Source: JAOTVV01 sp039591075 (lineage in GTDB: Bacteria; Gemmatimonadota; Gemmatimonadetes; Gemmatimonadales; GWC2-71-9). From it: a stretch of DNA of 64,000 nt. Positions 52,127 to 62,777 of this stretch are shown piece after piece; positions within the stretch are counted from its first letter, which is position 1; each line of letters begins with the position of its first letter. The notes beneath the pieces were generated by a model. It made no database searches, had not been told where the DNA came from, and saw only the letters and a list, made by a program, of their open reading frames with translations. The translations under genes and the position numbers were made by a program. Location of the stretch: NCBI GenBank assembly GCA_039591075.1, contig JBDHEI010000010.1, positions 1 to 64,000 on the forward strand, given 5' to 3'.

Positions 52127-52279
52127 CTAATCCATTGGCTACATTGAGATTACAGTTCGTCGTCACAACCCGGGGACGCGAGCGGGTCGGCGCGCCCACT
52201 GCGCCGGTTGGAATCTTCTTGCCGATCCGGCTCCGCGGTTGTATCTGATGAGGGACTATCCTATCGAGGGAGCATACCC

Positions 52280-52480
52280 ATGGGACTTGGGCACGAGTAT
52301 CTCTCCCGCATCCACGAAGCACTCAGGGAGTTCGAGGGCGCAATCTGCGATCGGGAGAAGTTCAGGCCGCTCGAGAGCAAGGTCACCCGGCAGCAGGACG
52401 TCGATCACGCCCGCCAGAAGCTGGTCGATACCATCGTCGACATCGTCACCAAGGAGCGGCTCGCGAAGAAGCAGAACTGA
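52280..52480 (+). CDS. Small hypothetical helical protein
   Basis: A 66-aa charged, helical protein from ATG 52280 with GAGGGAG eight bases upstream. It includes HEYLSRIHEALREFEGAICD and TRQQDVDHARQKLVDTIVDI, ending in a basic tail. No recognised family. Probably soluble. Confidence 0.55.
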   Translation: MGLGHEYLSRIHEALREFEGAICDREKFRPLESKVTRQQDVDHARQKLVDTIVDIVTKERLAKKQN

Positions 52481-52583
52481 CCGGCCGCGGGTCATGATGT
52501 TCCTCCACCATCCGTCGGCGGCCACCTCTTCCGCGAGCCGGACCACTCTAGCCCGCCGGGGGCGGTAGCCGCGCATTCCGGAG

Positions 52584-54182
<1,599 letters not shown>

Positions 54183-54279
54183 GCGCTCTCGCGACAAGCA
54201 CCGACACTCCCGAAGTACTGAACCGCGGCCTAGTTTCTCACTCGAGACATCAGCTGCCGGCGAACCGATGGGGGAATCA

Positions 54280-56742
54280 ATGGGCAAGGCGAGCATCCCG
54301 GATGCGGCATCCTTCGAGAAGCTGGGTGCCTTCTATCTCGGCCGCGAGTACGATGCGAAGGCAGACGGCACGACCGACAACCTGCTGCTCTACGATGCAA
54401 AAGACCTGACGACCCACGCGGTCTGCGTCGGCATGACCGGTAGCGGGAAGACGGGGCTCTGTATCTCGCTGCTCGAGGAAGCCGCGATCGACGGTATACC
54501 CGCCATCGCGATCGACCCGAAAGGCGATCTCGGAAATCTCCTCCTCACGTTTCCGGACCTGCGGGCAAAGGACTTCCGGCCCTGGATCGACGAGGTGGAG
54601 GCGGCCCGGAAGGGTTCGACGCCGGACGAGTACGCCCAGGCAACGGCGGAGCTCTGGAAAGGCGGCCTGGCCAAATGGGGCGAGGACGGGGCGCGTATCC
54701 GTCGCCTGCGCGAGGCGGCCGACTTCGCGATCTACACCCCTGGGAGTACTGCCGGGCTCTCGCTGACGGTGCTCCGGTCGTTCGCTGCGCCACCGGCCGC
54801 CCTGCTCGAGGACGGCGACGCGCTGCGTGAGCGGATCATGGCCTCCGTGTCAGGGCTCTTGACGCTGCTCGGCATCGCCGCCGACCCCGTCAAGAGTCGC
54901 GAGCACATCCTGCTCTCGACGCTCCTTCAGACTGCCTGGACCGCTGGCCGCGACCTGGATCTGCCATCGCTCATCGCGCAGGTGCAGTCGCCACCGGTGG
55001 ATCGGATCGGCGTGATGGACGTCGAGGCATTCTACCCGAGGCAGGATCGGCTCGACCTCTCCATGCGCTTGAACGGCCTCGTTGCCTCGCCCGGCTTTGC
55101 CGCCTGGCTCGAAGGAGAACCCCTCGAGATCCCCCGCATGCTGTGGACCGCCGACGGACGGCCCCGCATCACGGTGCTCTCATTGGCACACCTGTCCGAT
55201 GCGGAGCGCATGTTCTTCGTGACGGTGCTGCTGAATGAAGTCGTCGCGTGGATGCGGACGCAGGCGGGGACACCGAGCCTCCGGGCCCTGCTCTACATGG
55301 ACGAGGTGTTCGGCTACTTCCCGCCGACGGCCAATCCGCCGTCCAAGACGCCCATGCTGACGTTGCTCAAACAGGCGAGGGCATACGGCCTGGGTGTGGT
55401 GCTGGCAACGCAGAACCCGGTCGACCTGGACTACAAGGGTCTCGCGAACACCGGCACGTGGTTTCTGGGACGGCTCCAGACTGAGCGAGACAAGCTGCGC
55501 GTCATCGACGGCTTGGAGGGAGCCTCCACGACGTCGGGCGCTGCCTTCGACCGCCAGCAGATGGAGCGGGTTCTCTCAGGCCTGAAGAGTCGCGTGTTTC
55601 TGATGCACAATGTGCACGACGACGCCCCCATGCTGTTTCACACCCGCTGGGCACTCTCCTACCTTCGCGGCCCCCTGACGCGGAGTCAGATTCAGACCCT
55701 CATGGCGGATCGCCGGGCCGAGGCGGCGCCGGCCCGGGAGACCACGGCGCCGACACTGAAGGCCGCGCCCGTTCCCACGAAGCAGCACGCGACCCGGCCT
55801 GCAGTGCCCACAGAGGCCAAGGAATCGTTTGCCGCAGTGGTGGGCGACGGGCCGTCTGGCGCCCGATTGCTGTACCGGCCCGCCGTGCTCGGCACGGGAG
55901 ACCTCCACTTCGCCAACGCTAGAGCCGGGGTCGACCTGTGGGATACGGTCTCCTACCTCGCCCCGCTCGGCGACAACCCGCCCGCGGATATCTGGAAGGA
56001 ATCGGAGCGTCTCACCGACGGGCACATGGAACTGGACGACCGACCTATCGAGGCGGGCACGTTTACCGATCTCCCGGCGCGCGCCACCAATGCCAAGAGC
56101 TATGCGTCGTGGGAAAAAGCCTTCAAGACACACCTCTACCGCGACGGAGCGTTGACGCTCTACAAGTGCAGTAAGCTCAAGTTGACCGGCGAGCCGGGCG
56201 AGTCGGAAGCCGACTTCCGGATCCGCGTGAGGCAGGCGGCGCGGGAGAAGCGGGACGGGCAGGTCGACAAGTTTCGCAAGCGCTATACCCCTAAACTGGC
56301 CAGACTGCAGGAACGGATCCGCAAGGCCGAAGAGCGGGTCGGGCGCGAGACGTCACAGTACGGCCAGCAGAAGATGCAAACCGCGATCTCGATGGGCGCC
56401 ACGGTGCTCGGCGCACTGTTTGGACGGCGTGTGGCGAGCGTCGGCACCGTCGGCCGGGCGACGACCACCATGCGAGGCGTCGGGCGGGCAGCTCGGGAAA
56501 AGGACGACATCGCACGTGCCAGACGCGACCTCGAGGCCCTGCACGATCAGCTCGCGGCCCTCGAAGAGGAGTTTGCGAGCGAAACCGAAGGGCTCGACGA
56601 TCCGAGCGATGCCCATGCCCACGAGATCACCGAGCAACTCATCCGACCGCGGAAGAGCGACATCGCTATCGGGCGGGTCGCCCTGAGCTGGCTCCCCTGG
56701 TGGGTCGACGAAGACGGCGTGGCCACTCCAGCGTTTCGGTAA
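54280..56742 (+). CDS. HerA-like P-loop ATPase
   Basis: An 820-aa protein of the HerA/VirD4-type (DUF853/DUF87-like) ATPase group. Walker A is GMTGSGKTGL (~51-60), with AIAIDPKGDLGNLL just after, and Walker B is LLYMDEVFGY (~340). A later ATQNPVDLDYKGLANTGTWF is typical of VirD4-like motors. The C-terminal part (~560-810) has coiled coil (LARLQERIRKAEERVGRET, RARRDLEALHDQLAALEEEF) flanking a short Gly/Ala stretch, then WLPWWVDEDG. ATG 54280 has GGGGGA; ATG 54268 is the alternative. No nuclease partner beside it. Confidence 0.82.
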   Translation: MGKASIPDAASFEKLGAFYLGREYDAKADGTTDNLLLYDAKDLTTHAVCVGMTGSGKTGLCISLLEEAAIDGIPAIAIDPKGDLGNLLLTFPDLRAKDFRPWIDEVEAARKGSTPDEYAQATAELWKGGLAKWGEDGARIRRLREAADFAIYTPGSTAGLSLTVLRSFAAPPAALLEDGDALRERIMASVSGLLTLLGIAADPVKSREHILLSTLLQTAWTAGRDLDLPSLIAQVQSPPVDRIGVMDVEAFYPRQDRLDLSMRLNGLVASPGFAAWLEGEPLEIPRMLWTADGRPRITVLSLAHLSDAERMFFVTVLLNEVVAWMRTQAGTPSLRALLYMDEVFGYFPPTANPPSKTPMLTLLKQARAYGLGVVLATQNPVDLDYKGLANTGTWFLGRLQTERDKLRVIDGLEGASTTSGAAFDRQQMERVLSGLKSRVFLMHNVHDDAPMLFHTRWALSYLRGPLTRSQIQTLMADRRAEAAPARETTAPTLKAAPVPTKQHATRPAVPTEAKESFAAVVGDGPSGARLLYRPAVLGTGDLHFANARAGVDLWDTVSYLAPLGDNPPADIWKESERLTDGHMELDDRPIEAGTFTDLPARATNAKSYASWEKAFKTHLYRDGALTLYKCSKLKLTGEPGESEADFRIRVRQAAREKRDGQVDKFRKRYTPKLARLQERIRKAEERVGRETSQYGQQKMQTAISMGATVLGALFGRRVASVGTVGRATTTMRGVGRAAREKDDIARARRDLEALHDQLAALEEEFASETEGLDDPSDAHAHEITEQLIRPRKSDIAIGRVALSWLPWWVDEDGVATPAFR

Positions 56743-56748
56743 CGCCTC

Positions 56749-56773
56749 CACGGGCGGCGTCACGCCGCCCGTG
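56749..56773. terminator. Hairpin between converging genes
   Basis: CACGGGCGGCGT and ACGCCGCCCGTG form a near-perfect 12-bp inverted repeat around one base, seven bases after the HerA-like stop. Confidence 0.6.
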
Positions 56774-56803
56774 TGGGTCACCCTTTGGAGCCCGCACGCC
56801 CAA

Positions 56804-57211
56804 TTAGTACGTGATGATCGGTGTTAGCTCCTGGGCGTGCCGAATCCACTTCGCCACCGACTTGGGACCCGGGGTCATGCGCGTGAGCCGGCGAGCGCGA
56901 TTCACGTCCTGCAACTTGGCAGCCAGATTGTCGGCGTTCCGGTTCCGTAGCTCCCTGACCGTATCCACCCCCGACCCCTCCAACAACTCCGAAAACTCGG
57001 AGCCGATCCCGGGAATGCGCATCAGGTCTGCCAGATTCACCCACTTGAGCAGGAGCGCGTCGTTCACACCCGTCTTGGCCGCTACACTCTGACGTCCCGA
57101 GCCGCTGGCACACTGTTTCAGCAGGTCGGCTGTCGTCCGAATCCCCACGACCGCGAGCTTCTGCGCATATGAGGGTCCGATTCCCTCGATTTCCTCGATC
57201 TTGTATGCCAT
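56804..57211 (-). CDS. DUF4332 helix-hairpin-helix protein
   Basis: A 135-aa soluble protein made of tandem HhH units (IEEIEGIGPSYAQKLAVVGI, then LMRIPGIGSEFSELLEGSGV, then LAAKLQDVNRARRLTRMTP), the DUF4332 pattern. HhH motifs usually bind DNA non-specifically. GGAGGAGAG immediately before ATG 57211 sets the start. Role unknown; it converges on the HerA-like gene. Confidence 0.82.
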   Translation of the reverse strand: MAYKIEEIEGIGPSYAQKLAVVGIRTTADLLKQCASGSGRQSVAAKTGVNDALLLKWVNLADLMRIPGIGSEFSELLEGSGVDTVRELRNRNADNLAAKLQDVNRARRLTRMTPGPKSVAKWIRHAQELTPIITY

Positions 57212-57424
57212 CTCTCCTCCGTCGCGATGTTTCCGAGTGAGCCATTCCATATGTGACACGATGAATCTGTTCGGCCGCACGAGTGGCGGCAATGCGCACG
57301 CGTAAGCCGGCGGGTCGCACGGGTTGTGGCAAGGCTCAAGGCACGACGGTGCTCGGCCCCGCTCTCGTTGCACGTGTTTGCCGGGCGCTCGCGTAACGCC
57401 CATGTCCGTAGCTACTTTGCATCC

Positions 57425-58654
57425 ATGAGCGAACCACAACCTTCGGTCGTCGTGCTGTTCAACCACACGGGCGAAGACGAATACGAGCGACTCGAGCACA
57501 TCGACCCAGCGTCTCTCGACTTCGAGCCGGAGTACGACATTCGGGTCACGACGGTGCTCGACGAGTACAAGGCGGTGGCACACGCACTGCGCCGGGAGGG
57601 ATATCGCGCCCGCCTCTTCAACGTGCGCGAGGATCTAGGGAGGCTCGAGCGGTTACTGCGCCGCAATCCGCCAGACGTGATCTTCAACTTGATCGAGCAT
57701 TTCCACGACGACGCCGAGCTGGAACCCGCCGTAGCGGCGCTCTTCGATCTGCACGAAGTGGCATACACCGGTGCGACGCCATTTGCGTTGTCCCTGTGTT
57801 ACAAGAAGGGACTCACCAAGCAAGTCCTGCTGCAGAACGGCGTCCCCACGCCACGATTCGTGGCCGTCGAAGAGCCGCGACTTCCGAAGCGCTCCAAACT
57901 CAGGTACCCCATCATCGTCAAGCCCGCGCGCGAAGATGCAAGCTCAGGGGTGGAACGCGAGTCGGTAGTGTACGACGAAGGACAACTCCAGGCTCGCCTC
58001 CAGTACGTCTTCGACGAGTACGGAATTCCAATTCTGGTCGAGGAGTTCATCGACGGTGAGGAACTACACGTTCCGATTCTCGGCAACGATCCACCTGAAG
58101 TCCTACCGCCGATCGCCTGGGACTTCACACGGTTGCCGGAGGGATATCCCCACATCATCACGTTTGCTGCGAAGTGGAACCCGTTGTCCGAAGCGTATCA
58201 TCGGGTCCACTCGGTGTGCCCACCTGATCTCCCGAAGCGCATATTGCGCAAGGTCGAGAAGGTATCGCTTCAGGCGTACGAAGTGACCGGTTGCCGGGAC
58301 TACGCCCGACTCGACGTACGGATCGGCAAGGACGGGAACGCCTATGTCCTCGAGATCAACCCCAACCCCGATCTCACCGAAGGCGTCTCGTTCATGGAAT
58401 CAGCGGAAGTCGCGGATTACACGTTCGGCGAGACCCTCGCCATGATTGTCGACATGGCGCTGGAAAGAAAAGAAGAGGGAGACGAGGTACGACGCCTGCG
58501 ACTCGAGCGCCAGAAGCAGAAGCGCGAGCCGGTCAGCCCTGAGGGACTGCGGGCGTCGCTGCAGCGTCTGGACGACAAAGCAGAGGAGAAGGCCGCTACC
58601 GCGGCCGAACCCCGGAAGAAGGCCAGCCGCAAGACCAAGAAGTCCGACCCGTGA
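57425..58654 (+). CDS. ATP-grasp ligase, D-Ala-D-Ala-ligase-like
   Basis: A 409-aa protein. It has an N-terminal PreATP-grasp-like domain (~1-115), then ATP-grasp (~130-340: YPIIVKPAREDASSGV, ILVEEFIDGEELHVPILG, ARLDVRIGKDGNAYVLEINP, NPDL). It resembles Ddl but the N-terminus differs (FNHTGEDEYERL), so peptide or amino-acid ligation with another substrate is likely. A 60-residue Lys/Glu-rich C-terminal tail (PRKKASRKTKKSDP) is unusual. Substrate unknown. Confidence 0.8.
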   Translation: MSEPQPSVVVLFNHTGEDEYERLEHIDPASLDFEPEYDIRVTTVLDEYKAVAHALRREGYRARLFNVREDLGRLERLLRRNPPDVIFNLIEHFHDDAELEPAVAALFDLHEVAYTGATPFALSLCYKKGLTKQVLLQNGVPTPRFVAVEEPRLPKRSKLRYPIIVKPAREDASSGVERESVVYDEGQLQARLQYVFDEYGIPILVEEFIDGEELHVPILGNDPPEVLPPIAWDFTRLPEGYPHIITFAAKWNPLSEAYHRVHSVCPPDLPKRILRKVEKVSLQAYEVTGCRDYARLDVRIGKDGNAYVLEINPNPDLTEGVSFMESAEVADYTFGETLAMIVDMALERKEEGDEVRRLRLERQKQKREPVSPEGLRASLQRLDDKAEEKAATAAEPRKKASRKTKKSDP

Positions 58655-58708
58655 CGAAGGGGAAGCTCGCAGCGCCGCCCCGTGGCGCCGAACCGGGTGG
58701 AGGATTGC

Positions 58709-58918
58709 CTAGCCGAGTATGACGACGTTCTGTGCAGCGGGGCCCTTGTCCCCGTCCACTACTTCGAACTCGACCTGTTGCCCTTCCTTCAACGACTTAA
58801 AGCCTTCGCCCTGGATGGCCGAAAAATGGACGAAGCAGTCCTTTTCACCGTCCTCGGGCGTGATGAACCCAAACCCCTTCTTGTCGTTGAACCACTTCAC
58901 CGTGCCGGTCATACGCAT
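58709..58918 (-). CDS. Cold-shock protein (CspA family), second copy
   Basis: A 69-aa single OB-fold RNA chaperone starting at ATG 58918: MRMTGTVKWFNDKKGFGFIT, with KDCFVHFSAIQ and GPAAQNVVILG. It differs from the 38-kb copy at scattered sites, so this is an older paralogue pair rather than a recent duplication. Confidence 0.95.
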   Translation of the reverse strand: MRMTGTVKWFNDKKGFGFITPEDGEKDCFVHFSAIQGEGFKSLKEGQQVEFEVVDGDKGPAAQNVVILG

Positions 58919-59096
58919 GTCCTGCACTCCTCCTGAAACGATAGCGTCCCACCGCCGGAACACGTGCGGCGTCTCGCACCGGTTAAGCTAGTCCGCAAGT
59001 CTGGGGGCCGAAAGAGATGCCTAGGCCCCACGTGACGCTTGCGGCCGTCGAGGCCCCGCCTACCTTCTCTCCAACCAGCGATTCGGAGAACGTGCC

Positions 59097-60011
59097 GTGC
59101 AACGCAGGGATTTCGTACGGACGGTGGCGGTTGGCGCAGCAGCCTCGATGGGTCTGCCACCCACCACCCTGGCCACATCCGACAGCACCTTCACGTTCGC
59201 GCATCTCGCCGATCCTCACATACAGCCGGAGCTCCGAGCCGCCGAAGGATGCCGGCAGTGTTTTCGACAGGTCAACGCCCTGAAACCCGACTTTGCCATC
59301 AGTGGTGGCGATCTTGTCTTCGACGTCATGGAAACGGGCCGTCGCCGAGCGAACCTGCTGTACGGTCTGTATCGTGAGACGGTCGCGGCGCTCGATGTGC
59401 CACTATACGACGTCATCGGCAATCACGATGTGCTCGGGATCGACCCGGCCAGCCCCGTTCTCTACACCGATCCGCTCTTCGGCAAGAAGCTCTACGAAGA
59501 CCGTATCGGAGCACGCTACTACTTCTTCGACCACAAGGGGTGGCGGTTCATCGTCCTCGATTCGATCGGCACGGGACCCAACCCGAAGGACGGCTACTAC
59601 GGGTTGATCGACGAGGAGCAGGTGGATTGGCTGCAATCGGTGCTGGAGGGGGCCGGCACCGGAACGCCCATCGTCGTGGTCACCCACATCCCGATTCTCA
59701 CGGCCTTCATGGCCTACGCCGAGGGGACGACCGTCGCACCGTCGCGTTGGGTGGTGGTGACCAATGGCAGGGAAATCATGGAGATCCTGGCTCGCTACCG
59801 CGTCAAAGCAGTGCTCCAGGGCCACACCCACGTGCGCGAGAGCATCGAGTACATGGGCTGCAAGTACATCACGTCCGGAGCGGTCTGCGGCAACTGGTGG
59901 AAGGGCCCCCGCATGGGCCATCCCGAGGGCTTCGGGCTGCTCACGGCACGCGGCGGGGAGATCGAGTGGGAGTATCGGCTGTACGGGTTTCAGGCGGAAT
60001 CCGGACAGTAG
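59097..60011 (+). CDS. Tat-exported metallophosphoesterase
   Basis: A 304-aa protein with a twin-arginine signal (QRRDFVRTVAVGAAASMGL) from a GTG start. The calcineurin-like dinuclear metal site is complete: LADPHIQP, SGGDLVFD, GNHDV, VVTHIPIL and GHTHVRES. It hydrolyses phosphate esters or diesters outside the cytoplasm; the substrate is not evident. Confidence 0.9.
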   Translation: MQRRDFVRTVAVGAAASMGLPPTTLATSDSTFTFAHLADPHIQPELRAAEGCRQCFRQVNALKPDFAISGGDLVFDVMETGRRRANLLYGLYRETVAALDVPLYDVIGNHDVLGIDPASPVLYTDPLFGKKLYEDRIGARYYFFDHKGWRFIVLDSIGTGPNPKDGYYGLIDEEQVDWLQSVLEGAGTGTPIVVVTHIPILTAFMAYAEGTTVAPSRWVVVTNGREIMEILARYRVKAVLQGHTHVRESIEYMGCKYITSGAVCGNWWKGPRMGHPEGFGLLTARGGEIEWEYRLYGFQAESGQ

Positions 60012-60039
60012 TGCAGCAAGGAGAACGACATGAGGCGGA

Positions 60040-60062
60040 GGAGCACGTCGTTGGCGTGCTCC
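60040..60062. terminator. Hairpin between converging genes
   Basis: GGAGCACG / CGTGCTCC with a 7-base loop, 28 bases after the phosphoesterase stop. Confidence 0.5.
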
Positions 60063-60093
60063 CCCACCTCTCTCGTTTCACCCACCAGGGACG

Positions 60094-60384
60094 CTACTTC
60101 TTCTTTTTCTTTCCCTTCTTGGCGCTTCCACGCGCTTTTCGGGCGGCCATGCCTGCCGCCACCGCCACGCCAGCCGCCGCAGCTGCCGCACCGGCGGCCG
60201 TGAGCGCCTTCCGTACCTTCTTCTTTCGCCGGGTCGTCTTGGCCGCCTTCACCTTCTTCTTTACGGCCTTCGCTGCACGGCGGGCACCAGCCTCCGTGCG
60301 CTTGCCGGCTGTCGTGGCGGCGCGCTTGGCTCGCTTCACTCCTCGTCCAACCGCCTTCTTCGCCTTTTGCGTCCTACTTGCCAT
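60094..60384 (-). CDS. Histone-H1-like Lys/Ala-rich protein
   Basis: A 96-aa very basic protein (MASRTQKAKKAVGRGVKRAK ... KKVKAAKTTRRKKKVRK ... GSAKKGKKKKK). A central Ala-rich hydrophobic stretch (ALTAAGAAAAAAGVAVAAGM) could be a helix or weak membrane segment. GGGGGAG precedes the ATG. It resembles bacterial H1-like (Hc1/AlgP-type) DNA-binding proteins; DNA binding is inferred from composition. Confidence 0.7.
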   Translation of the reverse strand: MASRTQKAKKAVGRGVKRAKRAATTAGKRTEAGARRAAKAVKKKVKAAKTTRRKKKVRKALTAAGAAAAAAGVAVAAGMAARKARGSAKKGKKKKK

Positions 60385-60451
60385 GGTCTCCCCCGTCTGT
60401 CCCGAGTGTGCAATGGGTTTCTCCTAACATACGTGTGCCGGACACGGCTGG

Positions 60452-62722
60452 TCAGGGTCGTGGTCCTGCCGGCAGGTTCTCCTGCAAATACCGTGTCAGC
60501 AACCCGTAGACGTGACGGGTGGTGCCGCGGCCTTCGAAGATCCCGTGCGATCGGTTGGGATACGCCATCATGGTGAAGTGCTTGCCGTGCTCGATGAGTT
60601 TGTTGACGAGCGCTTCAGTTCCTTGATAGTGGACATTGTCATCACCGGTTCCATGCACCAGCAGGAGATTGCCCTCGAGTCCCTCGGCAAACGTGATCGG
60701 TGAGCCTTGCTCATATGCCTCGGGACTCTCTGCCGGCAGTCCCGTGTAGCGTTCCTGATAGATCGTATCGTAGTAGCGCATGTTCGGGACCGGCGCCACG
60801 GCCATCCCGGTGTGGTAGATCTCTGGATAGCGAAACATCGCGTTCAGCGTACTGGACCCACCTCCACTCCATCCCCAAATCCCGACACGATCGGCATCGA
60901 TGAACGGGAAGCTGTCGACGATTGCGCGCACACCCATCGCCTGATCGCGCGCCGTGAGCACGCCGATCTTCTGGTACACCGACTTCCGCCACTCCCGGCC
61001 CCGCGGCACAGGCGTGCCGCGATTGTCGAGACTCATGACGACATACCCGACGTTTGCCAGATACTGGTGCCACAGCATCAGCGTCCCGCCCCAGCGATCC
61101 GCGACCGTCGTCCCCCACGGCTCACCGTACACGTAAAACAGCACCGGCCACTTCTTGGATCGATCGAAGTCGTTCGGTGTCATCATCCACCCGTCCAAGA
61201 TCGCGCCGTCGACCGTTTGCACTCGGAAGAACTCGGTCCGGCGCTGCTTCACAGTGGCGACCTTCGTTCGCAGATCCTGGTTGTCCTCCACGGTGCGCAT
61301 GACCTGGTGCGATGGCAGGTCCGCCAGCGTGATCTCGGGAGGCGCGTCGAACGCTGAAAACGTGTGGAAGGCCCACCGCCCGTTCGGTGAGAGGTCATAG
61401 GCGTGCCAGCCAGGTCGATCGGGTGACAGCCGTTCGGCCGTGCCCGAACCGGCGAGACGGACGCGATACAGATAGCGACGGGTCGGCTCCTCCGGAGAGG
61501 CGATGAAGTACAGCCAGCCGTTGCGTTGGTCGACGAGTTCCACGCTCATGACGTCCGTGTTGGGCGGTGTGATCGGTTTCATCCCCCGCCCATCCCGATT
61601 CACCGCATACAGCCGACGCCAACCATCCCGCTCGCTCATCCACGTGAACTGTCGCCCGTCGTTCAGCCAGTGCAGGTCGTCGATCACGTCGACCCAGGCC
61701 TTGTCGGTCTCCGTCAGGAGCGTCCGTACGGTGCCGCTGGCCGCGTCGCCCAACATCACCGTGAGGGTGTTCTGCAGGCGGTTCAGGTGCTGCACGACGA
61801 CTTCGTCGGAGCTCGCTGCCCACTCCATCCGGGCGATGTAGTAGTTCCGCGAGTCTCCTTCGAGGCGTAGCCAGGTCGTGGTGCCTCCGGTGGCCGCAAC
61901 AATACCCACGCGCACGGCCGAGTTGGTCGTGCCCGCCTTGGGGTACTGAATGGGAATGGTGAACGAGTACAGGGAATCCGTCGTGTTGACCAGCAGGAAA
62001 TCTCGCACGCCACTGGCGTCGAGTTGCCAATACGCGATCTTGGTGCCGTCCGGGCTCCAGCGGAACCCGTCAGCCGGCGTGGCCGAACCGAAGAAGAATT
62101 CCTCCTCGTAGACCCAGTCGAACCGGCCATTGAGAATGGTCCGCGACCCGTCGGAGGTCAGCCGGGTCACGGACCCGCTGTCGAGATCTTCGACGTGGAT
62201 GTCGTTTTCACTCACATACGCCACGCGCGATCCGTCAGGCGAGAACTTCGCGTACATGAGTGACGACGCCGGCTGGCCGGTCCCGATCTGCCGGAGGCGC
62301 CCGGTGGGTCGATCCAGCACCCAGTAATCACCACGGGTGTTGGAACGCCACACGCGGCGCGAGTTGGTGAAGATGAGGAGCCGGCTACCGTCGTCCGACC
62401 ACCCGTAGCCCTGTATCACGAGTGGTCGGTCCGTACCGACCGGCACGAGCGCCGACGCGCCGACCATCTCCTCTGTGGCGGCGGTGGCAAGATCGTGCCG
62501 GACGATGTCGACCCCACCAGGCACCGCGGTCGACGGCTCCAGGGTGGTATACCTCCCGTCCTCCAACCAGCGGATCTGGCCGAGACCCCGGGGGAAGAAC
62601 TCGCCTGATGCAAACAATCGGTCTAGAGTGAGCGAGGCGCCTTCTTGGGCGAGGAGAGGCTGGCCGACACCAATGAGGACGACGAGCGTCAGGAGCCACC
62701 GAGCAGTTACGCGAATCGACAT
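60452..62722 (-). CDS. Exported S9 peptidase, dipeptidyl peptidase IV-like
   Basis: A 756-aa protein with a signal peptide (LLTLVVLIGVGQPLLA). It has an eight-bladed-propeller N-terminal region and the DPP-IV Glu pair in FDWVYEEEFFFG that binds the substrate N-terminus. The hydrolase triad is Ser in IWGWSGGGSS, Asp in HGTGDDNVHY and His in PNRSHGIF. It removes N-terminal dipeptides from peptides. ATG 62722 is preferred over longer in-frame extensions. Confidence 0.94.
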   Translation of the reverse strand: MSIRVTARWLLTLVVLIGVGQPLLAQEGASLTLDRLFASGEFFPRGLGQIRWLEDGRYTTLEPSTAVPGGVDIVRHDLATAATEEMVGASALVPVGTDRPLVIQGYGWSDDGSRLLIFTNSRRVWRSNTRGDYWVLDRPTGRLRQIGTGQPASSLMYAKFSPDGSRVAYVSENDIHVEDLDSGSVTRLTSDGSRTILNGRFDWVYEEEFFFGSATPADGFRWSPDGTKIAYWQLDASGVRDFLLVNTTDSLYSFTIPIQYPKAGTTNSAVRVGIVAATGGTTTWLRLEGDSRNYYIARMEWAASSDEVVVQHLNRLQNTLTVMLGDAASGTVRTLLTETDKAWVDVIDDLHWLNDGRQFTWMSERDGWRRLYAVNRDGRGMKPITPPNTDVMSVELVDQRNGWLYFIASPEEPTRRYLYRVRLAGSGTAERLSPDRPGWHAYDLSPNGRWAFHTFSAFDAPPEITLADLPSHQVMRTVEDNQDLRTKVATVKQRRTEFFRVQTVDGAILDGWMMTPNDFDRSKKWPVLFYVYGEPWGTTVADRWGGTLMLWHQYLANVGYVVMSLDNRGTPVPRGREWRKSVYQKIGVLTARDQAMGVRAIVDSFPFIDADRVGIWGWSGGGSSTLNAMFRYPEIYHTGMAVAPVPNMRYYDTIYQERYTGLPAESPEAYEQGSPITFAEGLEGNLLLVHGTGDDNVHYQGTEALVNKLIEHGKHFTMMAYPNRSHGIFEGRGTTRHVYGLLTRYLQENLPAGPRP

Positions 62723-62777
62723 GGTCTGTAGTTGTCTCACTAGAGGTTGAACAAAGGGGGTTGGATCGGAGCCGCAC

